Source: Chrysiogenes arsenatis DSM 11915
GTDB lineage: Bacteria > Chrysiogenota > Chrysiogenetes > Chrysiogenales > Chrysiogenaceae
Reading direction: 5' to 3'
Assembly: GCF_000469585.1 (NCBI RefSeq)
Contig: NZ_AWNK01000007.1
Coordinates: 85,348 to 149,347, forward strand
Length of the DNA: 64,000 nt
In this document: piece after piece, positions 51,963 to 61,254 of the stretch
How the letters are laid out: every line of letters starts with the position of its first letter
Numbering within the stretch: position 1 is the first letter of the stretch
Notes under the pieces: generated by a model
The model's database searches: none
The model's input: only the letters and a program-made list of their open reading frames with translations
Told to the model about the DNA's origin: nothing
Position numbers and translations under genes: made by a program

Positions 51963-54179
51963 ATGCGCGCGATGAAAATATTCGCTTCAGCAATTGCGGT
52001 TCTTGTGTTGTTGATTGGAGCTACATTGGCGCTGGTGCTGAGCCCGTTTGGGCAGCAAAAAGTGGCGGCCTATACGTTAGGGAAGCTTCACGAAGAGGTG
52101 GAGTTACAACTTTATTTTGAACGATTTACCTACACGCTAAAAACATTTTCTCTGATTTTGCGTGATGAACGAGGTTCGCGTGTAGTGTTGGATGGCACGT
52201 TTACCTTTGCGGGTACGGTAGATGCGGAGTATCAGATTGCGATTGCCGAGCTGCAACCGTACGAAGCGTTGCTGAAAACACCACTGTACGGATCGCTTGC
52301 GGTGCAGGGAACAGCAAAAAGAACCATGCAGGGGATCAATGTCAATGCAGCTATTCAGGCATTTGCAAGCCATATTGACCTTGTAGCCTCGCTTGATGCG
52401 CAGTCGCAGCCGCAAAAACTTTTTCTCAAATCGGACTCTATTGTCATTGAGAAACTCCTCGCCTTTCTTGGGCAGCCAATCTATGCGACAGGGGTGCTGT
52501 TAGCCGATGTCGATCTTGATCTTTCCCATGCTGAGCGGCCGTTGGGACAGTTTACGCTTGAAAGTAAAAATGTAATTCTGAGCAGTGCTTTACTACAAGA
52601 GCACTTTCAGGTGAAGCTCCTGTCCAATTCGCCGGTGCATTTTACGGTGCAAGGGACGACGGAAGGGACACAACTCGCGGTTATTCCTGCTATTCGCTCA
52701 TCGTTTTTCACCTTGCAGTCGCCCGGTGTTCGTATCGACATAACGAGCGGCCTCGCACAAGGGGAGCTGGCGATGGTGTTGCAAAATATTCAGTATGACC
52801 AGTGGAAGTTACCCGCAAAAACGCGTGTCGATGTGAGCCTTACGACTCAAGGGGCAACTCAAAACGGGGTGCTGGTTTCTGATCTCTTTGGCGGCACGAG
52901 CCGGATTGAAATGTCGCTGCCATCTGGCCAGCCGCGCGTTCTTGATGCCGTGAAGTTTGATGTAAAGCAGCTCGACATTGCGCCGGTGCTGGCATTGGCA
53001 GGCTATCCGCAGGTTGCCACTGGAAGGCTCGACGTGTCGGGAACTCTCAGTGGTTTTTCTCATGGGAGTATTCGTAGCGATATAGAGGCACGTTCCGCAG
53101 CATTTACGCTGAATCAAAAAGCTATGAACGAACGGTTTGGCTTGACACTAGAAAAAAATCAAACGTGTACGCTTGACGCGAACCTGACGCTTGAGAATGG
53201 CACGGGAACCGCGCAGGTTGAGGTAAAGAATCCGCACTGGCGTATTGCTGCACCTACGATAGAGATCAATACGCACGTGTCACGTATAGCAACTCCGTTT
53301 GTGGTAGAGGTCACTCACCTGGCTGCGGCAGGGCTGCTGGCTTCGCCGCAACTGCAAGGAGCGGTTTCTTTTGCGGGAACGCTGGCGCATGAAAAAGGGA
53401 AACTTGCATTGGAGGCAAAAACAGAAAGTTTCGGTGGCACCCTTTTGCTTGCATTGAAAGACGAACGGGTGCAAGTGACTGGTAGAGCTGTAGAAGCGGC
53501 GAAAGTTGCCCATATGTTCCGCTATCACGATATTGTGCGCGGTGGTGTTTTGCACACGACGGTAGATCTTGCACTGGTTGGCAAGGATGCGAACGAAATT
53601 CGAGCGGCGCTTGATGGCTCGGCCGTGATTCAGATGCAAGGGGTACAATTGGTCAGTATCGATGTGGATAAAGTGATTCAGAGTTATGAAAACTCGAATA
53701 AAATCGATTTATTTGATGTTGGTGCTTTTGTTCTGGCCGGGCCACTTGGGGCGGCAGTTACGAAAGGTTTTGATTTTGGTTCACTGGCGGGGAACGCGTT
53801 GATTACAGGAAGCACGGTGATTGATACGTTGCATGCCGATATTCCTATAGGAAAAGGGTACGGAACGTTGCGTGATGTGGCCTTTTCCACTCCGAAAAAT
53901 CGTGTCGCTCTGAAGGGTGGGCTCGATTTCCGGCAGCAACGGTTTGACGCTGTTTCGATTGCGGTGTTGAACAACAAAGGATGCGCAACGTTTGTTCAAG
54001 AGGTAAATGGGCCATTTGATAAACCAAAAGTGGAGGCGGGACGATCATTGATTGGCGTAGCGGCGAATCTCGTTGGTTCAATTTTTACCGGCTTGCGCGA
54101 CATGATTCCCGTGGCGCAGGGGGAATGTGTCGTTTTTTATACGGGAAGTGTGGCGCATCCGAGTGGAGCAAAACGCTAA
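51963..54179 (+). CDS. AsmA-like periplasmic-spanning protein
   Basis: 738 residues. One N-terminal membrane helix (about 6-28) is followed by a very long beta-rich periplasmic region with AsmA-type repeats such as LSPFGQQKVAAYTLGKL and a C-terminal GDLD-like GGLDFRQQRFDAVSIAVLN block. AsmA-family proteins are linked to phospholipid transport to the outer membrane. ATG 51963 follows GGAGGG; the upstream start at 51921 is unlikely. Upstream of mreC, but separated by a 135-base gap that contains two short inverted repeats (54184-54200 and 54282-54298). Confidence 0.75.
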   Translation: MRAMKIFASAIAVLVLLIGATLALVLSPFGQQKVAAYTLGKLHEEVELQLYFERFTYTLKTFSLILRDERGSRVVLDGTFTFAGTVDAEYQIAIAELQPYEALLKTPLYGSLAVQGTAKRTMQGINVNAAIQAFASHIDLVASLDAQSQPQKLFLKSDSIVIEKLLAFLGQPIYATGVLLADVDLDLSHAERPLGQFTLESKNVILSSALLQEHFQVKLLSNSPVHFTVQGTTEGTQLAVIPAIRSSFFTLQSPGVRIDITSGLAQGELAMVLQNIQYDQWKLPAKTRVDVSLTTQGATQNGVLVSDLFGGTSRIEMSLPSGQPRVLDAVKFDVKQLDIAPVLALAGYPQVATGRLDVSGTLSGFSHGSIRSDIEARSAAFTLNQKAMNERFGLTLEKNQTCTLDANLTLENGTGTAQVEVKNPHWRIAAPTIEINTHVSRIATPFVVEVTHLAAAGLLASPQLQGAVSFAGTLAHEKGKLALEAKTESFGGTLLLALKDERVQVTGRAVEAAKVAHMFRYHDIVRGGVLHTTVDLALVGKDANEIRAALDGSAVIQMQGVQLVSIDVDKVIQSYENSNKIDLFDVGAFVLAGPLGAAVTKGFDFGSLAGNALITGSTVIDTLHADIPIGKGYGTLRDVAFSTPKNRVALKGGLDFRQQRFDAVSIAVLNNKGCATFVQEVNGPFDKPKVEAGRSLIGVAANLVGSIFTGLRDMIPVAQGECVVFYTGSVAHPSGAKR

Positions 54180-54281
54180 GTGAAGGTAAAAAATTTACCT
54201 CAGAGTTTGGTAGGCAAATTTCTATTACTAGCAATGGTATGCTCTTTCGGTTATTATCTACGCCCTTGAAATGAACTGATC

Positions 54282-54298
54282 AGCACACCTCGTGTGTG
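54282..54298 (+). other. short hairpin before mreC
   Basis: GCACAC-CTCGT-GTGTGC, a six-pair stem ending 16 bases before the mreC start. No T-run follows, so it is not a clear terminator; it could lie in the mreC leader. Confidence 0.3.
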
Positions 54299-54314
54299 CC
54301 TTTGGAGCGTATCC

Positions 54315-55157
54315 ATGTTGCATTTTCTCTTTGGCAAGAAAAAGCGAGTATTTTTTTCCCTTACTATCATGCTTTTGTTGATGTTGATCTCTTTGCAACT
54401 GGCAGGAAAAATATCGCCTGCCAGTCCGCTTTCTAAGATACTGGTTCCGTTGGTCGGCCCGATTCAAAGTGGAATTATGCACACCTCGGATTTTTTTGGA
54501 AACATCTTGAGTCGTTATGTTTTTCTTAAAGAAGCTGAGCGAGAAAATGAAAAATTGCGTGCCGAACTCAATCAAGCAAGGTTGGCATTATTGACATTTC
54601 ATGAAGTTCAGCGCGAATTGATGGCGCTCCGCGAACATTTCCAATATGCAGAAACCTCTGAGTTCCCATTGCGTTATGCACGAGTTGTCGGGCGCAACCC
54701 TTCTCCTTGGTTTTATACGCTTATTGTGAATATTGGAAGCGAGTCAGGCATTGTCGCGGGTATGCCGGTGATTAACGAGCACGGGGTGGTGGGGCGTGTC
54801 ATTCACACGTCGCTTGGCTATTCGCAAATTCTTACGGTGCAGGATCCTAACTTTGCTGTCAGTGGTGTGTTCGCTGAAAGCCGAGATCCGCTGATTGTCG
54901 TTGGTGGTATCGATGGGGTGCTGTCGAGCAAATATCTGCGCGTCCGGCATAATGGACAAATAGGGGAAATGGTTCATACCAGTGGCACCGATACGGTTTT
55001 TCCGCCAGGCATACCGATTGGCCGCATTACAGCATTAGAAGATGGAAGCGACCTGTTTTCGCAGGCGACTATCGCGCCATTCATTGACGTGCAGCATATC
55101 GAAAGTGTACTGATTATGCAGTATCTCTCACCTGAATATACGGGAGTTGACCGGTGA
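54315..55157 (+). CDS. mreC: rod shape-determining protein MreC
   Basis: 280 residues: N-terminal membrane helix (about 12-32), a coiled coil (LKEAEREN through EVQRELMALREH) and the two beta domains with GVVGRVIHTSLGYSQILTVQD. It organises the elongation complex on the periplasmic side. ATG 54315 with GGAGCG upstream. mreB is not adjacent. Overlaps mreD by 4 bases. Confidence 0.93.
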   Translation: MLHFLFGKKKRVFFSLTIMLLLMLISLQLAGKISPASPLSKILVPLVGPIQSGIMHTSDFFGNILSRYVFLKEAERENEKLRAELNQARLALLTFHEVQRELMALREHFQYAETSEFPLRYARVVGRNPSPWFYTLIVNIGSESGIVAGMPVINEHGVVGRVIHTSLGYSQILTVQDPNFAVSGVFAESRDPLIVVGGIDGVLSSKYLRVRHNGQIGEMVHTSGTDTVFPPGIPIGRITALEDGSDLFSQATIAPFIDVQHIESVLIMQYLSPEYTGVDR

Positions 55158-55687
55158 AAGCCGCCATACACTTTGTCGTTTTTTTTGTGCTTTTTGCTTT
55201 GCAATCGCTCGCATATCCGCATGAATATATCAATGTTGATCTAACGCTCGTCTACTTTATCCTGTTGGTAAGTCTGCTTGAAGCAAACGAGGCGATAGCA
55301 CTTGGTTTTATCATTGGCATTATCGTTGACACCATGACGGCCAGCCTGATTGGTTTGCACACTATAACGTATGGCACAGTTGCTTATATTGTCACCTCAT
55401 TGCGCTATCGCAAACTTCTGACCCAAAAATTCGAATTCGCTATTGTTCTGGTCTTTACCTCGCTTGTCCTTGCCTTTCTTCAATTGGCAAGCACGGCACA
55501 GGGGACATTTGGGTATATGAGCGAATGGCACACTATCTTTGCGCCAGAGACTATTTTTAAAATCCTCATTCAGGCATTGCTGAGTGCGATTGTGTTTCTG
55601 ATGTTCTGCAATAGTGTTATCCGATTCCATAACGGGATCGAGGCGATTTTGGGTTCAAATGATCGAGCAACGAAGAGAGGGCGCTGA
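55154..55687 (+). CDS. mreD: rod shape-determining protein MreD
   Basis: 177-residue membrane protein with about five helices, partner of MreC in the elongasome. Weakly conserved as usual; identity rests on hydrophobicity (INVDLTLVYFILLVSLLEAN, GFIIGIIVDTM) and position between mreC and mrdA. GTG start overlapping mreC (GTGA); its stop overlaps mrdA (TGATG). Confidence 0.9.
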   Translation: MKAAIHFVVFFVLFALQSLAYPHEYINVDLTLVYFILLVSLLEANEAIALGFIIGIIVDTMTASLIGLHTITYGTVAYIVTSLRYRKLLTQKFEFAIVLVFTSLVLAFLQLASTAQGTFGYMSEWHTIFAPETIFKILIQALLSAIVFLMFCNSVIRFHNGIEAILGSNDRATKRGR

Positions 55688-57483
55688 TGTACGGCCAGCG
55701 CGATACGCTTACCACCTCCCAGCAACGGCTTGTTTTTTACCTTGCGGTTATCCTCGCCGGATTATTCGTGCTTGGCTTTCGGCTGTGGTACATGCAGGTA
55801 TTGCACCATGAGTCTTTTTTGCAGAAAGCCGAACGCAACCGTATCCGCACCTACGAAATTAAGGCACCGCGCGGGAATATTTACGACCGTAACGGCGAAT
55901 TGCTTGTTACGAACACCCCCAGTTACAACCTTGTCGTCACCAAAGAAGATGTGCGGGATGAGGACGCACTTTTTGGCTTTTTGCACGACTACTTTGAAAT
56001 TGATACCCAAGAGTTTCAGGTAACCTATCGTCGAGCACAACGCTTTCAGCAATTAGCCGTCAAGCGAGACATTACTTTCGAGCAGGTCAGCTTTGTCGAA
56101 GCGCACCGCTATGAATATCCTGGTTTGCGTGTTGAAGCGGTTTCTAAACGCCATTATGTATATAAATCTTTGGCTGCGCACGTGTTTGGCTATATTGGCG
56201 AAATCAGCGAAAGTCAAATGAAGAGCGAGGCGTATCAGGGCTATGCTATGGGAGATTTGGTCGGGCAGAACGGAATAGAGGCATCGTACGAGTCGCATTT
56301 GCGGGGAGTCGCAGGAAGTGTGACCTATGAAGTAAACGCGCGGAATCGACCTATTCGGGTGGTGGATCGTGTTGAGCCAATTTCAGGAAAGCCTATCACG
56401 CTGGCTATTGATGCCAGATTGCAGCGTAAAATGGATGAGTTTTTTCTGGAGGAATCTGGCGTTGCTATGGTAATGGACGTCGCTACCGGCGAAATGTTGG
56501 CGATAGGCTCATATCCGGCGTATGACCCGAATTTGTTTGCTGCTGGAATCAGCACGCAAGATTGGCGTGCCTTGAACAATAACCCGCAGCACCCGTTGCG
56601 TGACAAATCAATTCGCGGCACGTATCCGCCGGGAAGTGTTTTTAAAGCTATTACCGCTTTGGCAGGCCTTGAAACAGGTGTGTTGACCGAGCGTTCCTCG
56701 GTTTTTTCCTCTGGAGTATACCAATTAGGGAATCGGAGTTATCGCGACTGGAAAAAAGGCGGTCATGGCCACACGAATATTTATAAATCCCTTGAAGAAA
56801 GTGTCGACACTTACTACTATCACTTTGGCTTAGAAATTGGAGTTGACAATATTGCCAAATACGGATTAATGATGGGTCTTGGAAAACTGACTGGCATTGA
56901 TCTGCCAGGTGAGCGAGTCGGCATTCTCCCTACACGGCAGTGGAAGCGGGAGGCACGAGGCGAGCCATGGTATCCTGGCGATACGATTCCTGTATCGATA
57001 GGGCAAGGATATGTGACACTAACCCCATTGCAAATAAATGTCATGATGGCGGCCATTGCTAATGGCGGAAAAGTGTTAGTTCCACGTGTAGCGACCCATC
57101 TGGACAATACCCAAAGTTATTCTGTGATGTTTGAGCGGGCGGCAGTTCAGGATAAAAATCTCGCGATTATCCGTAAAGGTTTAGAGTTGGTTATAACTGG
57201 TGAGCATGGAACAGGGAGGCGGATGGCGCTTAAAGATATTCCGCTTGCAGGGAAAAGTGGTACATCGCAAGTTATCAGTATTCCTCCGGATGAAAAGTAT
57301 GATGCGGATAAAATTCCAAAAAAATACTGGGATCATGCGTGGTTTTCCGGATATGCCCCGGCGAATGACCCGCGCATAGCAATAACTGTGTTTGTCTTGA
57401 ATGGTGGTTCAGGTTCGCGAATGGCAGGGCCAATTTTCCGCGACCTTGCCGCATATGCACTTAGGGATTTGCAGATACAATAA
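55687..57483 (+). CDS. mrdA: penicillin-binding protein 2
   Basis: 598-residue class B transpeptidase for lateral wall synthesis. N-terminal membrane anchor (about 15-38), dimerisation domain (about 55-220), and transpeptidase domain with catalytic S317 in SVFK, SVD for the second motif, and K523-S-G for the third, as in E. coli PBP2. RodA, its usual partner, is not next to it. A terminator follows. Confidence 0.96.
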   Translation: MYGQRDTLTTSQQRLVFYLAVILAGLFVLGFRLWYMQVLHHESFLQKAERNRIRTYEIKAPRGNIYDRNGELLVTNTPSYNLVVTKEDVRDEDALFGFLHDYFEIDTQEFQVTYRRAQRFQQLAVKRDITFEQVSFVEAHRYEYPGLRVEAVSKRHYVYKSLAAHVFGYIGEISESQMKSEAYQGYAMGDLVGQNGIEASYESHLRGVAGSVTYEVNARNRPIRVVDRVEPISGKPITLAIDARLQRKMDEFFLEESGVAMVMDVATGEMLAIGSYPAYDPNLFAAGISTQDWRALNNNPQHPLRDKSIRGTYPPGSVFKAITALAGLETGVLTERSSVFSSGVYQLGNRSYRDWKKGGHGHTNIYKSLEESVDTYYYHFGLEIGVDNIAKYGLMMGLGKLTGIDLPGERVGILPTRQWKREARGEPWYPGDTIPVSIGQGYVTLTPLQINVMMAAIANGGKVLVPRVATHLDNTQSYSVMFERAAVQDKNLAIIRKGLELVITGEHGTGRRMALKDIPLAGKSGTSQVISIPPDEKYDADKIPKKYWDHAWFSGYAPANDPRIAITVFVLNGGSGSRMAGPIFRDLAAYALRDLQIQ

Positions 57484-57490
57484 GGCAAAA

Positions 57491-57527
57491 ATGCAGAATA
57501 AGTTATTGCTCTTATTCCTGCGTTTTT
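57491..57527 (+). terminator. rho-independent terminator after mrdA
   Basis: TGCAGAATAAG pairs with CTTATTCCTGCG through one bulge (about 11 pairs), followed by five T, eight bases after the mrdA stop. It ends the mreCD-mrdA unit before the surface-export cluster. Confidence 0.72.
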
Positions 57528-57607
57528 GATAAGTTTGCCGTTGATAGAACACTATTTTAGCCCAGTTGTTACAGTTGCATGGTTGAAGTATTTTTAAGGA
57601 GGAGAGT

Positions 57608-58924
57608 ATGGAGTGGCGTAAGTGGCTTGGTGCTGTTGTGCTTGTTGGCGTAATGGCTTTACCTGCGTTGTCATCGCTGGAAGAAGCACGAGTGCTTCGA
57701 TCGCAGGGGGAGAATGCGGCAGCATTCGACAAGTATCTGGAGGCTGTTTTTAACGATCCTCTTCATGCAGATGCCAATTTTGAACTCGGTATGGTCGCAA
57801 TGTCTATCGGGCGATATGAAACCGCTGCCGATGCTTTTGAACGGATCTTGATGGCAAATCCCAATTTGCCACGTGTGCGCTTAGAACTTGGTAGAGCCTA
57901 TATGATGCTCGAAAACTATACCCTAGCGCGGTTAGAGTTTGAGCGGGTATTGGAGCAGCGTCCGCCTGACACCGTGAAGCGAAATGTGGAAACGCTGATT
58001 GCGCAGATGGAGCAAGCAGATAAGCGCTATGCATTGCGAGGCCGTTTATCCGTCGGTGGTATGTACGATACGAACGCTAACGTAGCGACATATAACAGTG
58101 AGTTACGGTTAGCCGGCGGGCTAGAGCTTCAAAATACCGGCATGCCCCCCCAGCGTAAATGGGCCGATGTGCAGGCGCTTGATGCAACGCTTCAGCATGA
58201 CTTTGGCCAGCGCGGTGGTGCTGCCATGGAATACAGTGCAGGCGTGACGCGCGTTGGTTATCATAGCAATGCCAGCGAGTATAATGCGGAGATATACTCA
58301 TTTGGCATTACACCCCTGTATGCTTCCGGCGGGAAGCTTTTTCGTTTTGGCTTTCTGCTGGACGAAATCAGAATTGGGCACGACCATTACGCCCGTTACT
58401 ACGGCTTTGCCCCATCTTTGTTGACCCCGCTTAACGATCGCTTGGCGCTTTCAGCCAGTGTTTTATTTCAAAAACGCGATGTGACCGACAATGACTTAAT
58501 GGACAGCACGTACACCGCTTTGGAAGTTGCGCCACGCTATACCCTGCTTGATGGCAAACTGATGCTGCAAATGCGTGGGCGACTTGGTAATAACCATGCA
58601 GAAGCGGCAGAAAACAGCTACCGAATGCGCCAAATTGGTTTTGGCGGTTTTGCAGCGCTCCCGTGGCAGTTAACCGGATCAGCTTTCACCAGCTACACTT
58701 GGAATCGCTATAAAGATAAAATGGCAGTAGCCGCTACTGGAGCACCTCTCTTTGACGAAGCGCGCCGCGATGAGGAATGGCGCTACAATCTAGGTCTAAC
58801 CCGTCGTTTCGACTACGGCATGTCAGCCAGTTTTACCTACACGTGGGTTGATAATCGCTCTAACCTTGATATCTATGACTATGACCGTGAACAGTTCATG
58901 TTCATGCTCAGTAAGGAGTTTTAG
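57608..58924 (+). CDS. TPR plus outer-membrane beta-barrel protein, Slam/DUF560-like
   Basis: 438 residues. A signal peptide (about 1-22) is followed by three to four TPR repeats (about 25-125; FELGMVAMSIGRYETAADAFERIL) and a beta-barrel from about 140 to the end, starting LSVGGMYDTNANVA and ending in KEF. Periplasmic TPR plus barrel is the layout of Slam proteins (DUF560, type XI secretion), which move lipoproteins and TbpB-type barrels to the cell surface. The next gene begins two bases after the stop and encodes a protein with a TbpB-like C-terminus, which supports this. Family call by eye only. Confidence 0.62.
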   Translation: MEWRKWLGAVVLVGVMALPALSSLEEARVLRSQGENAAAFDKYLEAVFNDPLHADANFELGMVAMSIGRYETAADAFERILMANPNLPRVRLELGRAYMMLENYTLARLEFERVLEQRPPDTVKRNVETLIAQMEQADKRYALRGRLSVGGMYDTNANVATYNSELRLAGGLELQNTGMPPQRKWADVQALDATLQHDFGQRGGAAMEYSAGVTRVGYHSNASEYNAEIYSFGITPLYASGGKLFRFGFLLDEIRIGHDHYARYYGFAPSLLTPLNDRLALSASVLFQKRDVTDNDLMDSTYTALEVAPRYTLLDGKLMLQMRGRLGNNHAEAAENSYRMRQIGFGGFAALPWQLTGSAFTSYTWNRYKDKMAVAATGAPLFDEARRDEEWRYNLGLTRRFDYGMSASFTYTWVDNRSNLDIYDYDREQFMFMLSKEF

Positions 58925-58926
58925 TC

Positions 58927-61041
58927 ATGCGAAATGTACGCGCCATTCTCCTGTGCTTTCTCGTTTTCTTTCTCGCCTGTAAAGTCTGGGCGGCGCCAAT
59001 TGGCCGTGTTGCTGCTCTCGAAGGGAGTGCTGAAGCAGTAGCCGCAGACGGAGTGCGTCGTGCACTTGCCATCAAAGGCGATATTTTTCAGAACGATACT
59101 GTTCTCACGCAACAGAATGGTAAAGTGCAATTGATGTTCACAGATAATTCCGTTTTCACCATTGGGCCGAACAGCGAACTGGTCGTTGACACCTTCGTTT
59201 TCGATCCCAATCAAGGGGCGGGAGAGAGCGCCATTCAAGTTACCAAAGGGGCGTTCCGTTTTGTAACAGGAAAAATTGCCCGCAATGACTTTGAAAAAAT
59301 GCGAGTGAATACTCCGACGGCCACCATAGGTATTCGTGGAACGCTCGTAGCGGGCAATCAGATAGATGGCGGAGAATTGCAAGTTGCCCTCCTTGGCGGG
59401 GCTATCGCGGTGGCCTCATCTCAGGGGGCGGTTGAAATAACTACACCTGGGTTTGGTACCTCGGTAACCCCCGGAGCCGCACCGCAAATTCCTACACAGT
59501 GGTCGGCCGAACAACTGAATGCCGTATTGAGTGCCACCGCTTTGGAAGGACAGGAAGGCGGAACACCAGAAGGTGGTGCCGAAGGCGGCGATGCTGCTGA
59601 TGGCGAAAATGCCGATAACCCAACACAGCAGACCGAAGGAGCGCAACAACTGGCCAATCGCGATGCCGTAACAAACAGCGATGGCTTTAAAGAAGCTTTT
59701 AAACGCGAAGCCCTTTTAGAAGGGGGACTTTTTCTGTATCGTGCAGAAAGCACCCCTGAAAAAGCTCAAGGCACCATTATGGGAAGCTCGAATAACTGGG
59801 GGAACTATTTCCTTGCCTTTGATGTTGCCGGATTTGCCGATAACTTAATCTTTAATTCGAATACCTATGTTGCTGGCAGTGGCAACTTCTCCCGCACGCC
59901 GCTGGTATTGCCTGAAACCTTCTTCCGTGGCGATGAGACCATTTCTTTGACCGACGCAACTGCCTATACCGATGGTTTAGGGCAGTTTTTCTGGTTACGC
60001 CAGAACCAAGACGAACTCAAATTTCTTGCTTGGGCAGGCGAAGATCCTAGCAAGACTTACGCTATGGCCGATACTATTCGTGTCTACCATCTCGATGCAA
60101 TAACCATAGGAACCGACGAAAATGAATATGAGAGTGTTATTGTTTTGCTTGATCCCCATACAGGGAAATCCATTGCCATTGCTAAGGCCAATAACGGCTT
60201 TTCAAAAAGCTTTCTAGGTCTTGGCGAGATGCGCGACAGTCAAATCAGTGACGCAGAGATAGACGATGCGGAACGCCGTGTGATTACCCTTGTCCATGAT
60301 GGCTCACTCGGCACTTATACCCTGTATGGTGCGGATCTCCAAGGTATAGGTGGCGGCTACTACGCGTCCACTTTCCAACTCTATGGTGCTGGGTTGTGGG
60401 AGACAGCGCTACATAATGGTAACGATACTATCCTGCATATTTCCCCCGGAGTCTTTACGGCGGGACTATTTGCTTTGGAAAATACTGCGATGCTTAACGC
60501 TTACAGTAAAGCAGCTCCTGAGGTGCTTTCAGAATATCTCACTTGGGGCGCATGGTTGGGCAGTGCACCTGCAGAGGAAGGTAATGTTACTGACTTTCGC
60601 GCACCGTGGATAGCAGGCACCTTGGCTACCCAAGAGGTACTTGCTGGCAAAACTACGGCGGCATATAGCGGCACAGCCTATGGTACAGCAGTTATTGGCG
60701 AAAATATGTATGCGCTTGAAAACATCATGACAACATCTATTGACTTTGCCAGTAAAAATGCCACGACTACGCTAAATAGTGCGAGTACAGGTGAAGGATA
60801 CGGCCACCTTGAGGCGACCTATCAGTCAACCCTGACCGGTGCCGTCCTTGCCGGATCATCCGTAGCCGGTTTATTAGGTGTAAGTGGTGAATCAGCATCA
60901 GCCATCACTGGTGGCGCCTTAAAAGGTGGCATTTACGGCGATGGCAGCGTGATAGGCGGTATTTACCAAGCAACCAGTAGTGCTGGCACGGCCAGTGGCG
61001 TGTTTGGTGGAATGCTAACAACTCCAAATCCTCAAGACTAA
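58927..61041 (+). CDS. FecR-domain secreted protein with TbpB-like C-terminal barrel
   Basis: 704 residues. A signal peptide (about 1-22) is followed by a FecR domain (about 60-160; QLMFTDNSVFTIGPNSELVVD, TPTATIGIRGT), a Gly/Glu/Ala-rich linker (about 205-240), a large middle region of unknown fold, and a C-terminal segment (about 570-704). That segment has YSGTAYGT, SIDFASKNATTTL, and GGIYGDGS...GTASGVFGG, resembling the cargo barrels of TbpB-like proteins. It starts two bases after the Slam-like gene and uses AAGGAG in that gene's end, so it is likely its cargo. The FecR name does not imply iron sensing; there is no sigma factor nearby. Confidence 0.68.
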   Translation: MRNVRAILLCFLVFFLACKVWAAPIGRVAALEGSAEAVAADGVRRALAIKGDIFQNDTVLTQQNGKVQLMFTDNSVFTIGPNSELVVDTFVFDPNQGAGESAIQVTKGAFRFVTGKIARNDFEKMRVNTPTATIGIRGTLVAGNQIDGGELQVALLGGAIAVASSQGAVEITTPGFGTSVTPGAAPQIPTQWSAEQLNAVLSATALEGQEGGTPEGGAEGGDAADGENADNPTQQTEGAQQLANRDAVTNSDGFKEAFKREALLEGGLFLYRAESTPEKAQGTIMGSSNNWGNYFLAFDVAGFADNLIFNSNTYVAGSGNFSRTPLVLPETFFRGDETISLTDATAYTDGLGQFFWLRQNQDELKFLAWAGEDPSKTYAMADTIRVYHLDAITIGTDENEYESVIVLLDPHTGKSIAIAKANNGFSKSFLGLGEMRDSQISDAEIDDAERRVITLVHDGSLGTYTLYGADLQGIGGGYYASTFQLYGAGLWETALHNGNDTILHISPGVFTAGLFALENTAMLNAYSKAAPEVLSEYLTWGAWLGSAPAEEGNVTDFRAPWIAGTLATQEVLAGKTTAAYSGTAYGTAVIGENMYALENIMTTSIDFASKNATTTLNSASTGEGYGHLEATYQSTLTGAVLAGSSVAGLLGVSGESASAITGGALKGGIYGDGSVIGGIYQATSSAGTASGVFGGMLTTPNPQD

Positions 61042-61061
61042 TCTTTGCATAGGAGTAAACC

Positions 61062-61232
61062 ATGAAAGTGTTTTGTAAAATAAGTATCTTCCTTTTGATA
61101 AGCATAATGATTCTTGCTGGCTGTGGTTCTTCTGGTGGTGGTGGAACTGGTACTGGTGGTGCTGGAAGTGGCTCATCGCCAACCGGTGGTGCTGTGAATG
61201 AGCAGCAAAAAACGGTTAACATTGGTAATTAA
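61062..61232 (+). CDS. small glycine-rich lipoprotein
   Basis: 56 residues, easily missed. The signal helix (SIFLLISIMILAG) ends in lipobox LAGC with Cys21; the mature part is a flexible Gly/Ser/Thr chain (CGSSGGGGTGTGG) ending VNIGN. AGGAG lies six bases before the ATG. It would be lipidated by Lgt. Position between the FecR/TbpB-like gene and the unknown exported protein suggests a role in the same surface system; no family recognised. Confidence 0.72.
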   Translation: MKVFCKISIFLLISIMILAGCGSSGGGGTGTGGAGSGSSPTGGAVNEQQKTVNIGN

Positions 61233-61254
61233 CACGTTACACAAGGAGTCACGC

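Noticed and set aside
54184-54200. AGGTAAA/TTTACCT inverted repeat after the AsmA-like gene
   Set aside because: Seven pairs of AT-rich stem with no T-run; too weak to call a terminator.
55687-57483. KSG instead of KTG in PBP2 as an anomaly
   Set aside because: E. coli PBP2 also has KSG, so this is normal for the family.
58927-61041. FecR domain as part of an iron-sensing sigma/anti-sigma system
   Set aside because: No FecI-type sigma factor or TonB receptor is near, and the domain sits in a secreted protein without a membrane anchor.
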